A stretch of DNA of 9,252 bases from Solirubrobacteraceae bacterium (GCA_025455895.1 JALOLQ010000113.1:1-9252), one strand, 5' to 3'; numbered from the stretch's first letter, positions 1-5,643 are shown. The notes: generated by a model from the sequence alone, not told the origin. Numbers and translations are program-made.

Positions 1-1
1 C

Positions 2-352
2 GATGCGCTGGTCTCGCGGATCGACATCGACACCCTGGTGTCACGGATCGAGATCGATCGGCTCGTCTCGCGGATCGAGATCGACCGGCTCGTCTCCCGC
101 ATCGACATCGACCAGCTCGTCTCCCGGATCGCGATCGACGCGTTGGTGTCCCGGATCGAGATCGACCGGCTCGTCTCCCGGATCGACATCGACGCGCTCG
201 TCTCGCGGATCGACATCGACGCCCTCGTCGCGCGGATCGACCTCGACCGCGCGATCGGCGAGGTGGACGTCGGCGCGATCGTCGACCGCATCGACATCGA
301 CGCCGTCGTGCAGCGCGTCGACGTCGAGGCGATCGTCGAGGAGACCGACCTC
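2..352 (+). repeat. 27-bp in-frame tandem repeat array (about 13 copies)
   Basis: Units of 27 bp run from position 2 to 352 in phase with the coding frame, each encoding nine residues; the array probably continues left of the window. Units 1-9 (2-244) are highly similar in DNA, while units 10-13 (245-352) keep the amino-acid pattern but differ in many bases. A 29-bp stretch at 71-99 recurs exactly at 152-180, 81 bp or three units away, which suggests duplication of multi-unit blocks. Because 27 is a multiple of 3, copy-number changes would not break the frame. Confidence 0.9.
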
Positions 353-571
353 GGCCCGATCATCGCGGCGTCCACGAGCGGCTTCGCCAGCGAGACGCTC
401 GACTCCGCGCGCACCGGGGCGGTGGGCGTCGACACGATCGTCACGCGGGTCGTGGACCGGCTCATGCGCCGCCGCGACGAGGCGCCGCTCGGCCCGCCGC
501 TGCTGATCACGCCGCCCGAGGCGGACGACGAGGAGCCGGCCCCCGCGGCCGAGGAGCCGCCGGACCGGTGA
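2..571 (+). CDS. Nonapeptide-repeat protein, 5' end outside window
   Basis: The reading frame is open from the first bases of the window, so the true start lies upstream; the GTG at 38 sits inside a repeat and is not a credible start. The visible 189 residues begin with about 13 tandem 9-residue repeats, best form DALVSRIDI. The first nine copies are nearly uniform; the last four drift (for example DAVVQRVDV, EAIVEETDL). A non-repetitive part follows with a basic stretch (TRVVDRLMRRRD), then GPPLLI, then an acidic, proline-rich tail. There is no membrane segment or cysteine in the visible part. The stop codon overlaps the GTG start of the RDD gene by four bases, indicating translational coupling. 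From memory, similar repeats occur in actinobacterial RDD-family proteins, often in the same polypeptide. Function is unknown; a membrane-associated scaffold or binding region working with the RDD protein is only a guess. The coding call is secure. Confidence 0.85.
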   Translation, partial: DALVSRIDIDTLVSRIEIDRLVSRIEIDRLVSRIDIDQLVSRIAIDALVSRIEIDRLVSRIDIDALVSRIDIDALVARIDLDRAIGEVDVGAIVDRIDIDAVVQRVDVEAIVEETDLGPIIAASTSGFASETLDSARTGAVGVDTIVTRVVDRLMRRRDEAPLGPPLLITPPEADDEEPAPAAEEPPDR

Positions 572-1113
572 GCCCGGTGCTCCCCAAGGCCGAGCGGGCC
601 ATGGAGTTCCAGGGGCACTACGCGGGGCCGGTCACCCGCCTGCTCGCCTACGCGCTGGACCTGCTCATCATCTCCGTCGTCTTCACGCTGAGCGCCGCGA
701 TGGTGAGCCTCGCGGTGGAGCTCGCGACCCCGTGGAAGCTGACGCTCAGCGACGACAGCGTGCTCGCGCTGGTCCTCTATCTCGGGTTCTGCGCGCTCTA
801 CTTCGGGAACTCGTGGGTCGTCTTCGCCCGCACGCCGGCGATGTCGCTCATGGGCCTGCGCATCTGCCGCGCCGACGGCTCCGCGCTCGACGCGCGCCAC
901 GGGCTCGTCCGCCTGCTCGCCTTCCCGCTCGCGTTCCTCACCCTCGGCGCGGGGTTCCTGGGGATCATCTTCGGCCGGACCCATCAGGCGATCTACGACC
1001 GGATCGCGGACACCGCGGTCATCTACGACTGGGACGCGGAGGCCACGCGCCTGCGGGCGCTGGCCCACCGGCGCGTCGCCGGGCAGCAGCACGCCAAGGC
1101 CCCGTCGGCGTAG
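568..1113 (+). CDS. RDD family integral membrane protein
   Basis: This 181-residue protein fits the RDD family, small polytopic membrane proteins of mostly unknown role (transport has been suggested for some). The family pattern begins at Arg24 and Asp31 in RLLAYALD. The middle motif RTPAMSLMGLRI (about 88-99) matches the usual KTPGMxLLGLRV. The ending HQAIYDRIADTAVI (about 139-152) corresponds to the usual LHDxxAGTxVV, with Tyr in place of His. Hydrophobic segments lie at about 25-50, 66-88 and 113-135. The tail is basic and probably cytoplasmic. The GTG start at 568 overlaps the preceding stop (GTGA) and has a GAGGAG sequence at 551-556, 11 bases upstream. An internal ATG at 601 (residue 12) is the alternative start and would still keep the whole domain. 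The overlap suggests production together with the repeat protein. The family call is firm; the substrate is unknown. Confidence 0.85.
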   Translation: MSPVLPKAERAMEFQGHYAGPVTRLLAYALDLLIISVVFTLSAAMVSLAVELATPWKLTLSDDSVLALVLYLGFCALYFGNSWVVFARTPAMSLMGLRICRADGSALDARHGLVRLLAFPLAFLTLGAGFLGIIFGRTHQAIYDRIADTAVIYDWDAEATRLRALAHRRVAGQQHAKAPSA

Positions 1114-1125
1114 GCTCTCGTCGCG

Positions 1126-1764
1126 ATGAGCGACGATTTCCGGGTCCGCGCCGACCTGAACGAGGCCGAGCACGCCCGCCGCCTGGTGCACGGGCTTCAC
1201 GAGCACGAGGTCGAGCACGACCTCGCCGAGCGGCTGCGTCACCGGGTGCCGGTGAGCGCGAGCGACGCGAGCGTCTTCGTGTACGCCGGCGACGAGCCGG
1301 CGGCCGTGCAGGCCGCGGTGATCGTCCGCGACGTCCTCGCCGACCACGGGCTGACCGGCGAGCTGAGCCTCGCGCGCTGGCATCCGGTCGAGGAGGCCTG
1401 GGAGCCGCTCGACGTGCCGCTGCCCGAGACGCCCGAGGCGCTCGCCGCCGAGCACGCGAAGGTCGAGGCGCGCGAGGCGCAGGAGAGCGCCTCGCTCGGC
1501 GCGCAGTGGGAGGTGCGCATCGACGCCGCCTCGCACCGGGACGCCGAGGCGATGGCGGACCGCCTCGAGGCCGAGGGCCTGGCGCCGCTGCGGCGCTGGA
1601 AGCACGTCTTCGTCTCCGTGGCGACCGACGACGACGCGCGGGCGCTCGCCGACCGCCTGCGGGCCGAGCTGCCCGAGGCCGTGGCCGTGACCGCCGAGGG
1701 CACCGCCGCCGACGCGTGGCGCGCCACCCACCCGTTCGCCGTCCTGGGAGGGATCGCGAACTAG
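1126..1764 (+). CDS. Hypothetical protein with two related alpha/beta halves
   Basis: I do not recognise a named family for this 212-residue, acidic, probably cytoplasmic protein; it has no signal peptide, membrane segment or cysteine. Two halves look alike: residues 5-95 and 128-205 each start with an aromatic-x-V-R-x-D strand (FRVRAD, WEVRID). Each then has an alanine-rich helix, a VFV strand (residues 50-52 and 161-163), a second helix rich in Ala, Asp and Arg, and an AW pair near the end (91-92 and 197-198). This suggests a duplicated beta-alpha-beta-beta-alpha-beta (ferredoxin-like) fold joined by a charged helical linker at about 101-125. The ATG at 1126 lies 12 bases after the RDD stop and has no clear Shine-Dalgarno sequence. 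A TAGGCT at 1111-1116 could be a -10 box for a nearly leaderless transcript, but no good -35 accompanies it. Readthrough from the RDD gene is equally possible. Confidence 0.75.
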   Translation: MSDDFRVRADLNEAEHARRLVHGLHEHEVEHDLAERLRHRVPVSASDASVFVYAGDEPAAVQAAVIVRDVLADHGLTGELSLARWHPVEEAWEPLDVPLPETPEALAAEHAKVEAREAQESASLGAQWEVRIDAASHRDAEAMADRLEAEGLAPLRRWKHVFVSVATDDDARALADRLRAELPEAVAVTAEGTAADAWRATHPFAVLGGIAN

Positions 1765-1813
1765 CGCTCTCAGGGCTCGCGGACGCCCCCGGCCCTGCCG
1801 ATTCATCGGTGTC

Positions 1814-3787
1814 ATGGCCGTCCGGCACCCCCAGCGCTCCCTGCTCGTCCTCCTCCTGGCCGGGCTCGCGCTCGCGCTGGCCGGCGGCGCCCGCACGCCC
1901 GCGGCCCACGCGCAGGCGGGCGCACCCGCGCTGGGCTCCGGCGACCTGTGGGCGTTCACCGATCGCCGGATGGCCGAGCTCGACCCGCTCTGGCGGGCGG
2001 ACCGGGGCGCGTACGTGACCCGCGGCGGCTACTTCTCCACGCGGATGATCGCCAACGCGCTCGCCGTGCACGCGGCGGCCGCGCTCGCCGGTCACACGGG
2101 TCCCGCGCGCCGCGACGAGCGGATCGCGCCGATGGCCGCGATGCTCACGCGCTGGCCCGCGTTCCTCGAGCGCGGCCGCCGTCCGAGGGGAGCGCCGCAG
2201 TTCCACGTGCCGGGCTGGACGCTCGACCCCGTGACGCTGCGCCCCAAGGCACAGCACGTCGCGCTCGACGCCGAGGTCGCGGACGCGCTGCGGATCACCT
2301 GGCTGGCCCGCGAGCGCACGGGCCTCCCGCCGACGACGAGCGCCGCGATCGTGCGCGCGATCGACAGCACGGCGCGCTCGCGCTTCCACCGCTGGCCGGC
2401 GCTGCGGCTCAACCAGTTCAACTGGCAGGCCCGGCTGTACGCCGCGGCGGCCACGGTGACCGGCGACCCCGCGCTGCTGCGCTCCGACTACCGCAACCAG
2501 GTCGCGCGCTTCCTGCGCGGGGCGCGCCGCGCGCCGCGCGGGCGCACGACGAACCTCAACGATGGCCTCGGGTTCGTCTACCTCCCCAACCGCGCGCCGG
2601 ACCAGCGCGCCAACCGGATCTCCACGAGCGAGTACGGGAACATGGTCTTCGACGGCCTCGGCGGCTACGACACGGCGCTCGCCGCCGGGATGCGGCCGCT
2701 CGGGCGCAGCCAGGCGAGCCTGCTGCGCGCGTGGGCGCAGCGCCTGCTCGCCGGCGAGTGGACGCACGCGGGCTACCTGAACTGGGACACCGGCCTCGGC
2801 CTGCGGCGCTGGCAGCACGCGCGCTACTGGGTGTTCGCGCTCGGCGGCCTGGCGACGCTCGCCGACCAGCCGATCCTGCCGGGCTACCAGCGCGCCTGGG
2901 CGCGCTGGATGTTCGACCGCGCGCTGGGCTTCTACGAGGAGCAGCGCACGAGCGGCGCGTCGCCGGCGTTCCCCTCGGTGCTCTACGGCGTGCGCAGCAC
3001 GCAGGCCGATCCGGTCCATGACCGGCGGCGCTTCGCGTCGGCCGATCCCGGCTTCGTGGCGGCGCGGATGGCGGCCACGGTCGCCCGCGAGGCGCTCCAG
3101 CGCCCGGCGCAGGGCGCCGAGGTGCAGCCCCCGCCGCCGCTCTACGCGTTCGATCGCGCGAGCCGCCGGCTGGCGGTGACGACGCCCGTCTACAGCGCCG
3201 CGGTGGTGGATCGCTCGACCGCCAGCGGTTACGGCGGCGCGGACCTCGCCCGGCTGCTCGACGCGCGCGGCCGCCCGCTCGGCTCGATCGGCAGCCGTGA
3301 GAGCCACGGCTTCGGGCTGCGCATCACGCGCGGCGGCCGGGCGCTGCTCGAGGTCGAGCGCGGCCGGCGCAGCGCCGCGACGATGCACGGCCCGTCGCGC
3401 CCGCGCGGCTCCTTCTCGCGCCTGGGCCTGCGCGCCGTCGTCCGCGGCCGGCGCGCGACGCGCGTCATCGTGCGGCGGCGGTTCCGGGCCGACCGGATCG
3501 AGACGCAGTACCTCGTGCGCGGCCCGCGCTTCGCCCGGGCGCGGCTGCGCCTGCCCGTGTGGAGCGGGCGCCGCGCGGCGAAGCCGGCGCTCGTGCGGCG
3601 CCGGCCGGACGGGGCGCTCTCGGTGAGCGTGCGCCAGCCCGCGGGCCGCTACCGCGCGATCGTGCGCGCCAGGGGCGCCCGCGTGCGCTGGCGGCCGATG
3701 CGCCCGGTCATGTGGCCGGTCATCATCACCGTCGTCGTCCTGATCCCGCTGCTCGTGCTGGCCTGGCTGCAGCTGCGGCGCCGCTGA
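1814..3787 (+). CDS. Exported 657-aa protein with C-terminal membrane anchor
   Basis: The N-terminus is a clear signal peptide: basic MAVRHPQR, a Leu/Ala-rich core, and a likely cleavage after AHA at residue 33. A single hydrophobic helix at about 633-653, followed by LRRR, predicts a type I membrane protein with nearly all of the chain outside the cell. Residues 40-430 look alpha-helical and rich in Trp, Tyr and Arg, with striking stretches LNQFNWQARLYAAA (199-212), NLNDGLGFVYLPN (247-259), STSEYGNMVFDGLGGYD (270-286) and YLNWDTGLGLRRWQHARYW (321-339). Residues 445-625 look beta-rich and very basic. A helical toroid followed by a beta-sandwich occurs in some polysaccharide lyases and glycosidases, so a cell-surface carbohydrate role is possible, but I see no diagnostic catalytic motif. 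The protein has no cysteine. The ATG at 1814 is chosen because it gives the complete signal peptide; 49 bases separate it from the upstream gene. Confidence 0.8.
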   Translation: MAVRHPQRSLLVLLLAGLALALAGGARTPAAHAQAGAPALGSGDLWAFTDRRMAELDPLWRADRGAYVTRGGYFSTRMIANALAVHAAAALAGHTGPARRDERIAPMAAMLTRWPAFLERGRRPRGAPQFHVPGWTLDPVTLRPKAQHVALDAEVADALRITWLARERTGLPPTTSAAIVRAIDSTARSRFHRWPALRLNQFNWQARLYAAAATVTGDPALLRSDYRNQVARFLRGARRAPRGRTTNLNDGLGFVYLPNRAPDQRANRISTSEYGNMVFDGLGGYDTALAAGMRPLGRSQASLLRAWAQRLLAGEWTHAGYLNWDTGLGLRRWQHARYWVFALGGLATLADQPILPGYQRAWARWMFDRALGFYEEQRTSGASPAFPSVLYGVRSTQADPVHDRRRFASADPGFVAARMAATVAREALQRPAQGAEVQPPPPLYAFDRASRRLAVTTPVYSAAVVDRSTASGYGGADLARLLDARGRPLGSIGSRESHGFGLRITRGGRALLEVERGRRSAATMHGPSRPRGSFSRLGLRAVVRGRRATRVIVRRRFRADRIETQYLVRGPRFARARLRLPVWSGRRAAKPALVRRRPDGALSVSVRQPAGRYRAIVRARGARVRWRPMRPVMWPVIITVVVLIPLLVLAWLQLRRR

Positions 3788-3831
3788 CCTCGACCGGCGC
3801 CTCCGTCGCCCGCGCCTGTCAGGCTGGGGGC

Positions 3832-4749
3832 GTGGTCCGGCAGGCAACACGCTGGTCGGTGGTCTTCGCGCTGCTCGGCGCGGCGTGCCTCCTGCTGCTC
3901 GCGCGCGCCCCGCTGGCCTCCGCGCAGGTCCCGGACGGGTTCCGCGCCTGTCCCGGCACGTTCCACGTCCTGCACGAGGACCGGATCGGCGCGCTGCGCC
4001 TGAGCGCCGGCCAGCACCGCCTCGCGGTGAACGGCGCGGTCACGTGCCCGCGCGCGGCCACGCTGCTCGCGGGGTTCCTCGAGGACTGGGACGGGCGGCT
4101 GCCCGGCGGGTGGCGCGTGAACGCCGCCGACCGCGAGATCGTGCGCGGCACCAGCGAGGACGCGATCGCGATCGGGGACGCCCCGGCCCCGTCGGGCGCC
4201 ACCGCGTGCCCGCAGTTCTCGGTGCTGAACGACGACCGGATCGGCGCCGTGCGCCTGCAGTCCGGGCGCTACACGATGCGCCTGCTCTCGCGGCGGCTGG
4301 ACTGCGCGCAGGCCGCGCGCGAGCTGCACGACTTCCTCTTCGACACGAACGGGCTGCCCTCGCCGTGGGTCGCCGAGGTCGCCGCCGCGAACGACGTCAC
4401 CTTCCGCCGCGGCGCCGCCTCGGCCTACGGGTTCCGGGTGCGCCGCGCCTTCGCCGCGACCCAGGGCGGCGGGCGCTATCCCGTCGCCGGCCAGACGCGC
4501 TGCCCGGGGACGTTCCTCGTGCAGAACCCGAACCGGATCGGCGCGCTGCGCGTGCCCAAGGGCATGCACCACCTGACGACCTTCGGCGGCGTCACCTGCC
4601 CGCAGGCGGTCGACGCGTTCAAGGTCTTCCTCGGCCGCCCGGCGGGCGACCTGCCCGCGCCCTGGCGGCTGCGCGCCGCGACCGCCTCGTTCGTGCGCGA
4701 CGCCCGCGGGACGCGCGGCTTCCGGGTGGACCGGGCCTACACCGGCTGA
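3832..4749 (+). CDS. Exported protein with three cysteine-pair repeats
   Basis: The 305-residue product starts with a signal peptide (MVRQATRW, a long hydrophobic core, likely cleavage after ASA at residue 31). The rest is three repeats of about 80-98 residues starting near Cys40, Cys126 and Cys224. Each holds CPxxFxV or CPxFSV, an R-I-G-A block (51-54, 136-139, 235-238), a second cysteine exactly 32 residues after the first (72, 158, 256), a helix ending in FL, a Leu-Pro-rich W turn (LPGGW, LPSPW, LPAPW), and in repeats 2 and 3 a closing FRV-x-RA. One disulfide per repeat is likely. I do not recognise a named family. The GTG at 3832 is chosen because it gives a complete signal peptide; starts further upstream would overlap the preceding gene. 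GGGGG lies just before it, and CAGGCT at 3820-3825 could be a weak -10 box. Secreted or surface-bound; function unknown. Confidence 0.8.
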   Translation: MVRQATRWSVVFALLGAACLLLLARAPLASAQVPDGFRACPGTFHVLHEDRIGALRLSAGQHRLAVNGAVTCPRAATLLAGFLEDWDGRLPGGWRVNAADREIVRGTSEDAIAIGDAPAPSGATACPQFSVLNDDRIGAVRLQSGRYTMRLLSRRLDCAQAARELHDFLFDTNGLPSPWVAEVAAANDVTFRRGAASAYGFRVRRAFAATQGGGRYPVAGQTRCPGTFLVQNPNRIGALRVPKGMHHLTTFGGVTCPQAVDAFKVFLGRPAGDLPAPWRLRAATASFVRDARGTRGFRVDRAYTG

Positions 4750-4782
4750 CGCCGCACCGTTACCCGGCGGGGAAGTGCGGCG
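4750..4782 (+). terminator. Inverted repeat right after stop codon, possible terminator
   Basis: CGCCGCAC at 4750-4757 pairs perfectly with GTGCGGCG at 4775-4782, leaving a 17-base loop that can itself form a short CCC/GGG pairing. It starts at the base after the stop of the exported repeat protein. No T-run follows, so this is not a classical intrinsic terminator; GC-rich actinobacteria often lack the T-run, and a role in mRNA 3'-end protection is also possible. Confidence 0.4.
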
Positions 4783-4798
4783 GCTCCCCGCGGGGTCT

Positions 4799-4823
4799 AC
4801 GGTCCGCGGCATGGCCGGACCGT
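4799..4823 (+). terminator. Second inverted repeat, possible terminator or protein site
   Basis: ACGGTCCG at 4799-4806 pairs perfectly with CGGACCGT at 4816-4823 around a 9-base loop. It lies 17 bases after the first inverted repeat, with a CCCCGCGGGG palindrome at 4786-4795 between them. Tandem hairpins after a gene end fit transcription termination, but the short pyrimidine stretch that follows is weak. It could instead be a dyad bound by a regulator of the atp promoter. Confidence 0.35.
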
Positions 4824-4859
4824 TCCTCAGCACGTCGCTCCCGCGAAGCACCCCGGCGC

Positions 4860-4877
4860 TCGTGGCACCCGCCACGA
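4860..4877. promoter_or_regulatory. Short dyad upstream of the atp promoter
   Basis: TCGTGGC at 4860-4866 is complementary to GCCACGA at 4871-4877 across a 4-base ACCC loop. Its right arm overlaps the first, imperfect copy of the 9-mer repeated at 4881 and 4892. It is about 37 bases upstream of the -10 box, a position where an operator or activator site would be reasonable. This rests on symmetry only. Confidence 0.3.
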
Positions 4878-4919
4878 AGTGTCACAAAGACGTCACAAAG
4901 TGGGGCGATGCGCTAGGGT
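4871..4919 (+). promoter_or_regulatory. Putative atp operon promoter with phased 9-mer repeats
   Basis: GTCACAAAG occurs exactly at 4881-4889 and 4892-4900, and a 7-of-9 match, GCCACGAAG, lies at 4871-4879. The 10- and 11-base spacing puts all three on the same DNA face. TAGGGT at 4914-4919 fits the actinobacterial -10 pattern TAnnnT. GTCACA at 4892-4897 matches TTGACA at four of six positions with a 16-base spacer, so the last copy would overlap the -35 box. Transcription would start near 4926. This is the only promoter-like element seen before the atp genes. The repeats may be sites for an unidentified regulator. Confidence 0.5.
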
Positions 4920-4933
4920 GGCCCAGCCGTCCA

Positions 4934-4959
4934 GCGAGCGGCGTGCACCGACCGCTCGC
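4934..4959 (+). other. Leader hairpin 1 of the atp transcript
   Basis: GCGAGCGG at 4934-4941 pairs perfectly with CCGCTCGC at 4952-4959, an 8-bp GC-rich stem with a 10-base loop. It starts about 8 bases after the inferred transcription start. It matches no riboswitch or ribosomal-protein leader that I know. Confidence 0.45.
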
Positions 4960-4966
4960 GCCTCCC

Positions 4967-4990
4967 GGCCCGCGATCCCCGTCGCGGGCC
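4967..4990 (+). other. Leader hairpin 2 of the atp transcript
   Basis: GGCCCGCGA at 4967-4975 pairs perfectly with TCGCGGGCC at 4982-4990, a 9-bp stem with a 6-base loop, seven bases after leader hairpin 1. It is the strongest inverted repeat in the region. No T-run follows, so attenuation by intrinsic termination is not obvious. A smaller GGCGC/GCGCC stem follows at 5004-5016. Confidence 0.45.
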
Positions 4991-5072
4991 ATGCCGCCGG
5001 ACCGGCGCTCTGCGCCCGGCCCCGGCAGCCCCCGTCCGATGTCCCACCGTCACGTTCCCTCAGCCCTTCGCG

Positions 5073-5270
5073 ATGAGCGACCCGCCCAAGCCCACCATGC
5101 GTGCGGCGTCGGCCGGGAGCCTGCTGATCGCCACGATCCTGCTCTGTGCGGGCATCGGGCTCGGGATCGGCGCGCTGGCCGGGGCACCGGTGCCGTTCCT
5201 GCTGGCGGGGCTCTTCGTCGGGCCCGTGCTCGGCGTGCTCGCCGTGCGCTCGCGCTTCCGGGACCTGTGA
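5073..5270 (+). CDS. AtpZ-like small membrane protein
   Basis: This 65-residue protein has two membrane helices (about 14-34 and 40-58). It has the glycine-rich pattern G-I-G-L-G-I-G before a short loop with P-V-P, then G-L-F-V-G-P-V-L-G, and ends in a basic tail (RSRFRDL). Size, two-helix hairpin and place as first gene of an ATP synthase operon fit the AtpZ family (F0F1-ATPase accessory protein). AtpZ has been linked to AtpI function and divalent cation supply in Bacillus, but its role here is unproven. The ATG at 5073 is the only sensible start; no strong Shine-Dalgarno sequence is visible (CCCTTCGCG precedes it). Only four bases separate its stop from the next start, so the two are surely co-transcribed. 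The short family signature makes the name likely but not certain. Confidence 0.7.
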   Translation: MSDPPKPTMRAASAGSLLIATILLCAGIGLGIGALAGAPVPFLLAGLFVGPVLGVLAVRSRFRDL

Positions 5271-5274
5271 GCCG

Positions 5275-5643
5275 ATGACCTGGCTCAAGTACCTCGACCT
5301 CGTGGTGCTCGCGCTGGCGCTGCCGGTCTTCCTGCTCGCCGGCTGGCCGATGCTCGGCTACGCCGCGGGCGCCGTCGCCTGGATCGCCCAGCGACTGATC
5401 CGCGACTGGACGCACCGCAGCGCCGCGGCGACCGACGACCCCCGCAAGGTCGCCGGGCTCATGACCGGCTCGATGATCGGCCGCGGCTGGCTGGTGGCGC
5501 TGATCATCTTCGGCGCCGGCATGGTCGAGAACGACGCCGGGCTCGCCGCCGCCGTGCTGGTCGTCGTCCTCTTCACCGTCCTCTTCACCGTCTCGATGGT
5601 GCTGCGCCCCTTCGAGCAGGCCCCCCGGGAGCTTCCTTCGTGA
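5275..5643 (+). CDS. AtpI-like four-helix membrane protein
   Basis: The 122-residue product has four hydrophobic segments (about 7-23, 25-41, 70-85 and 88-110). A polar basic loop (RDWTHRSAAATDDPRK, 43-58) separates the pairs, and the tail is short and charged. Length, four helices and place between an AtpZ-like gene and atpB fit ATP synthase protein I (AtpI), which in other bacteria helps assemble the c-ring and is not part of the finished enzyme. Sequence conservation in this family is poor, so the call rests mainly on topology and synteny. The ATG at 5275 lies four bases after the upstream stop; the frame is open further upstream, but longer versions would run into the AtpZ-like gene. Its stop overlaps the GTG start of atpB (GTGA at 5640-5643), which suggests coupled translation. 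Confidence 0.65.
   Translation: MTWLKYLDLVVLALALPVFLLAGWPMLGYAAGAVAWIAQRLIRDWTHRSAAATDDPRKVAGLMTGSMIGRGWLVALIIFGAGMVENDAGLAAAVLVVVLFTVLFTVSMVLRPFEQAPRELPS

Larger units (their letters stand above)
4750..5072. other. 323-bp intergenic control region before the atp operon
   Basis: No convincing gene lies here: open frames through it lack a plausible start and recognisable protein character. It contains, in order, two inverted repeats just after the upstream gene (4750-4782, 4799-4823), a third at 4860-4877, three phased 9-mers (4871-4900), a -10-like TAGGGT (4914-4919), and hairpin-forming sequence at 4934-4959, 4967-4990 and 5004-5016. The simplest reading is the end of the upstream transcript, then the promoter and a structured leader of the ATP synthase operon. 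Confidence 0.7.

Noticed and set aside
2..352. CRISPR-like array
   Set aside because: The 27-bp units are directly adjacent with no unique spacers and are in phase with a coding frame, so this is a protein-coding tandem repeat.
3..506. Second + strand frame through the repeat array (Ser/Arg/Thr-rich product)
   Set aside because: The 27-bp period keeps every frame open across the array. Only the LVSRIDID frame keeps a hydrophobic and charged pattern in the diverged copies, and only it joins a sensible C-terminal part.
1019..3850. Very long open frame on the - strand (943 codons)
   Set aside because: It lies opposite three well-supported + strand genes and its product is a low-complexity mix of Arg, Ala, Pro and Gly, the usual by-product of GC-rich codon use. 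No motif or membrane segment supports it.
4881..4900. CRP-type palindromic site
   Set aside because: TCACA occurs twice in the same direction with no TGTGA partner at the right distance, so the element is a direct repeat.
4775..5278. Open + strand frame across the intergenic region, possible leader peptide or extra gene
   Set aside because: It overlaps the AtpZ-like gene in another frame, crosses all hairpins and the promoter elements, and its product is low-complexity Pro/Arg/Ser with no credible ribosome site.
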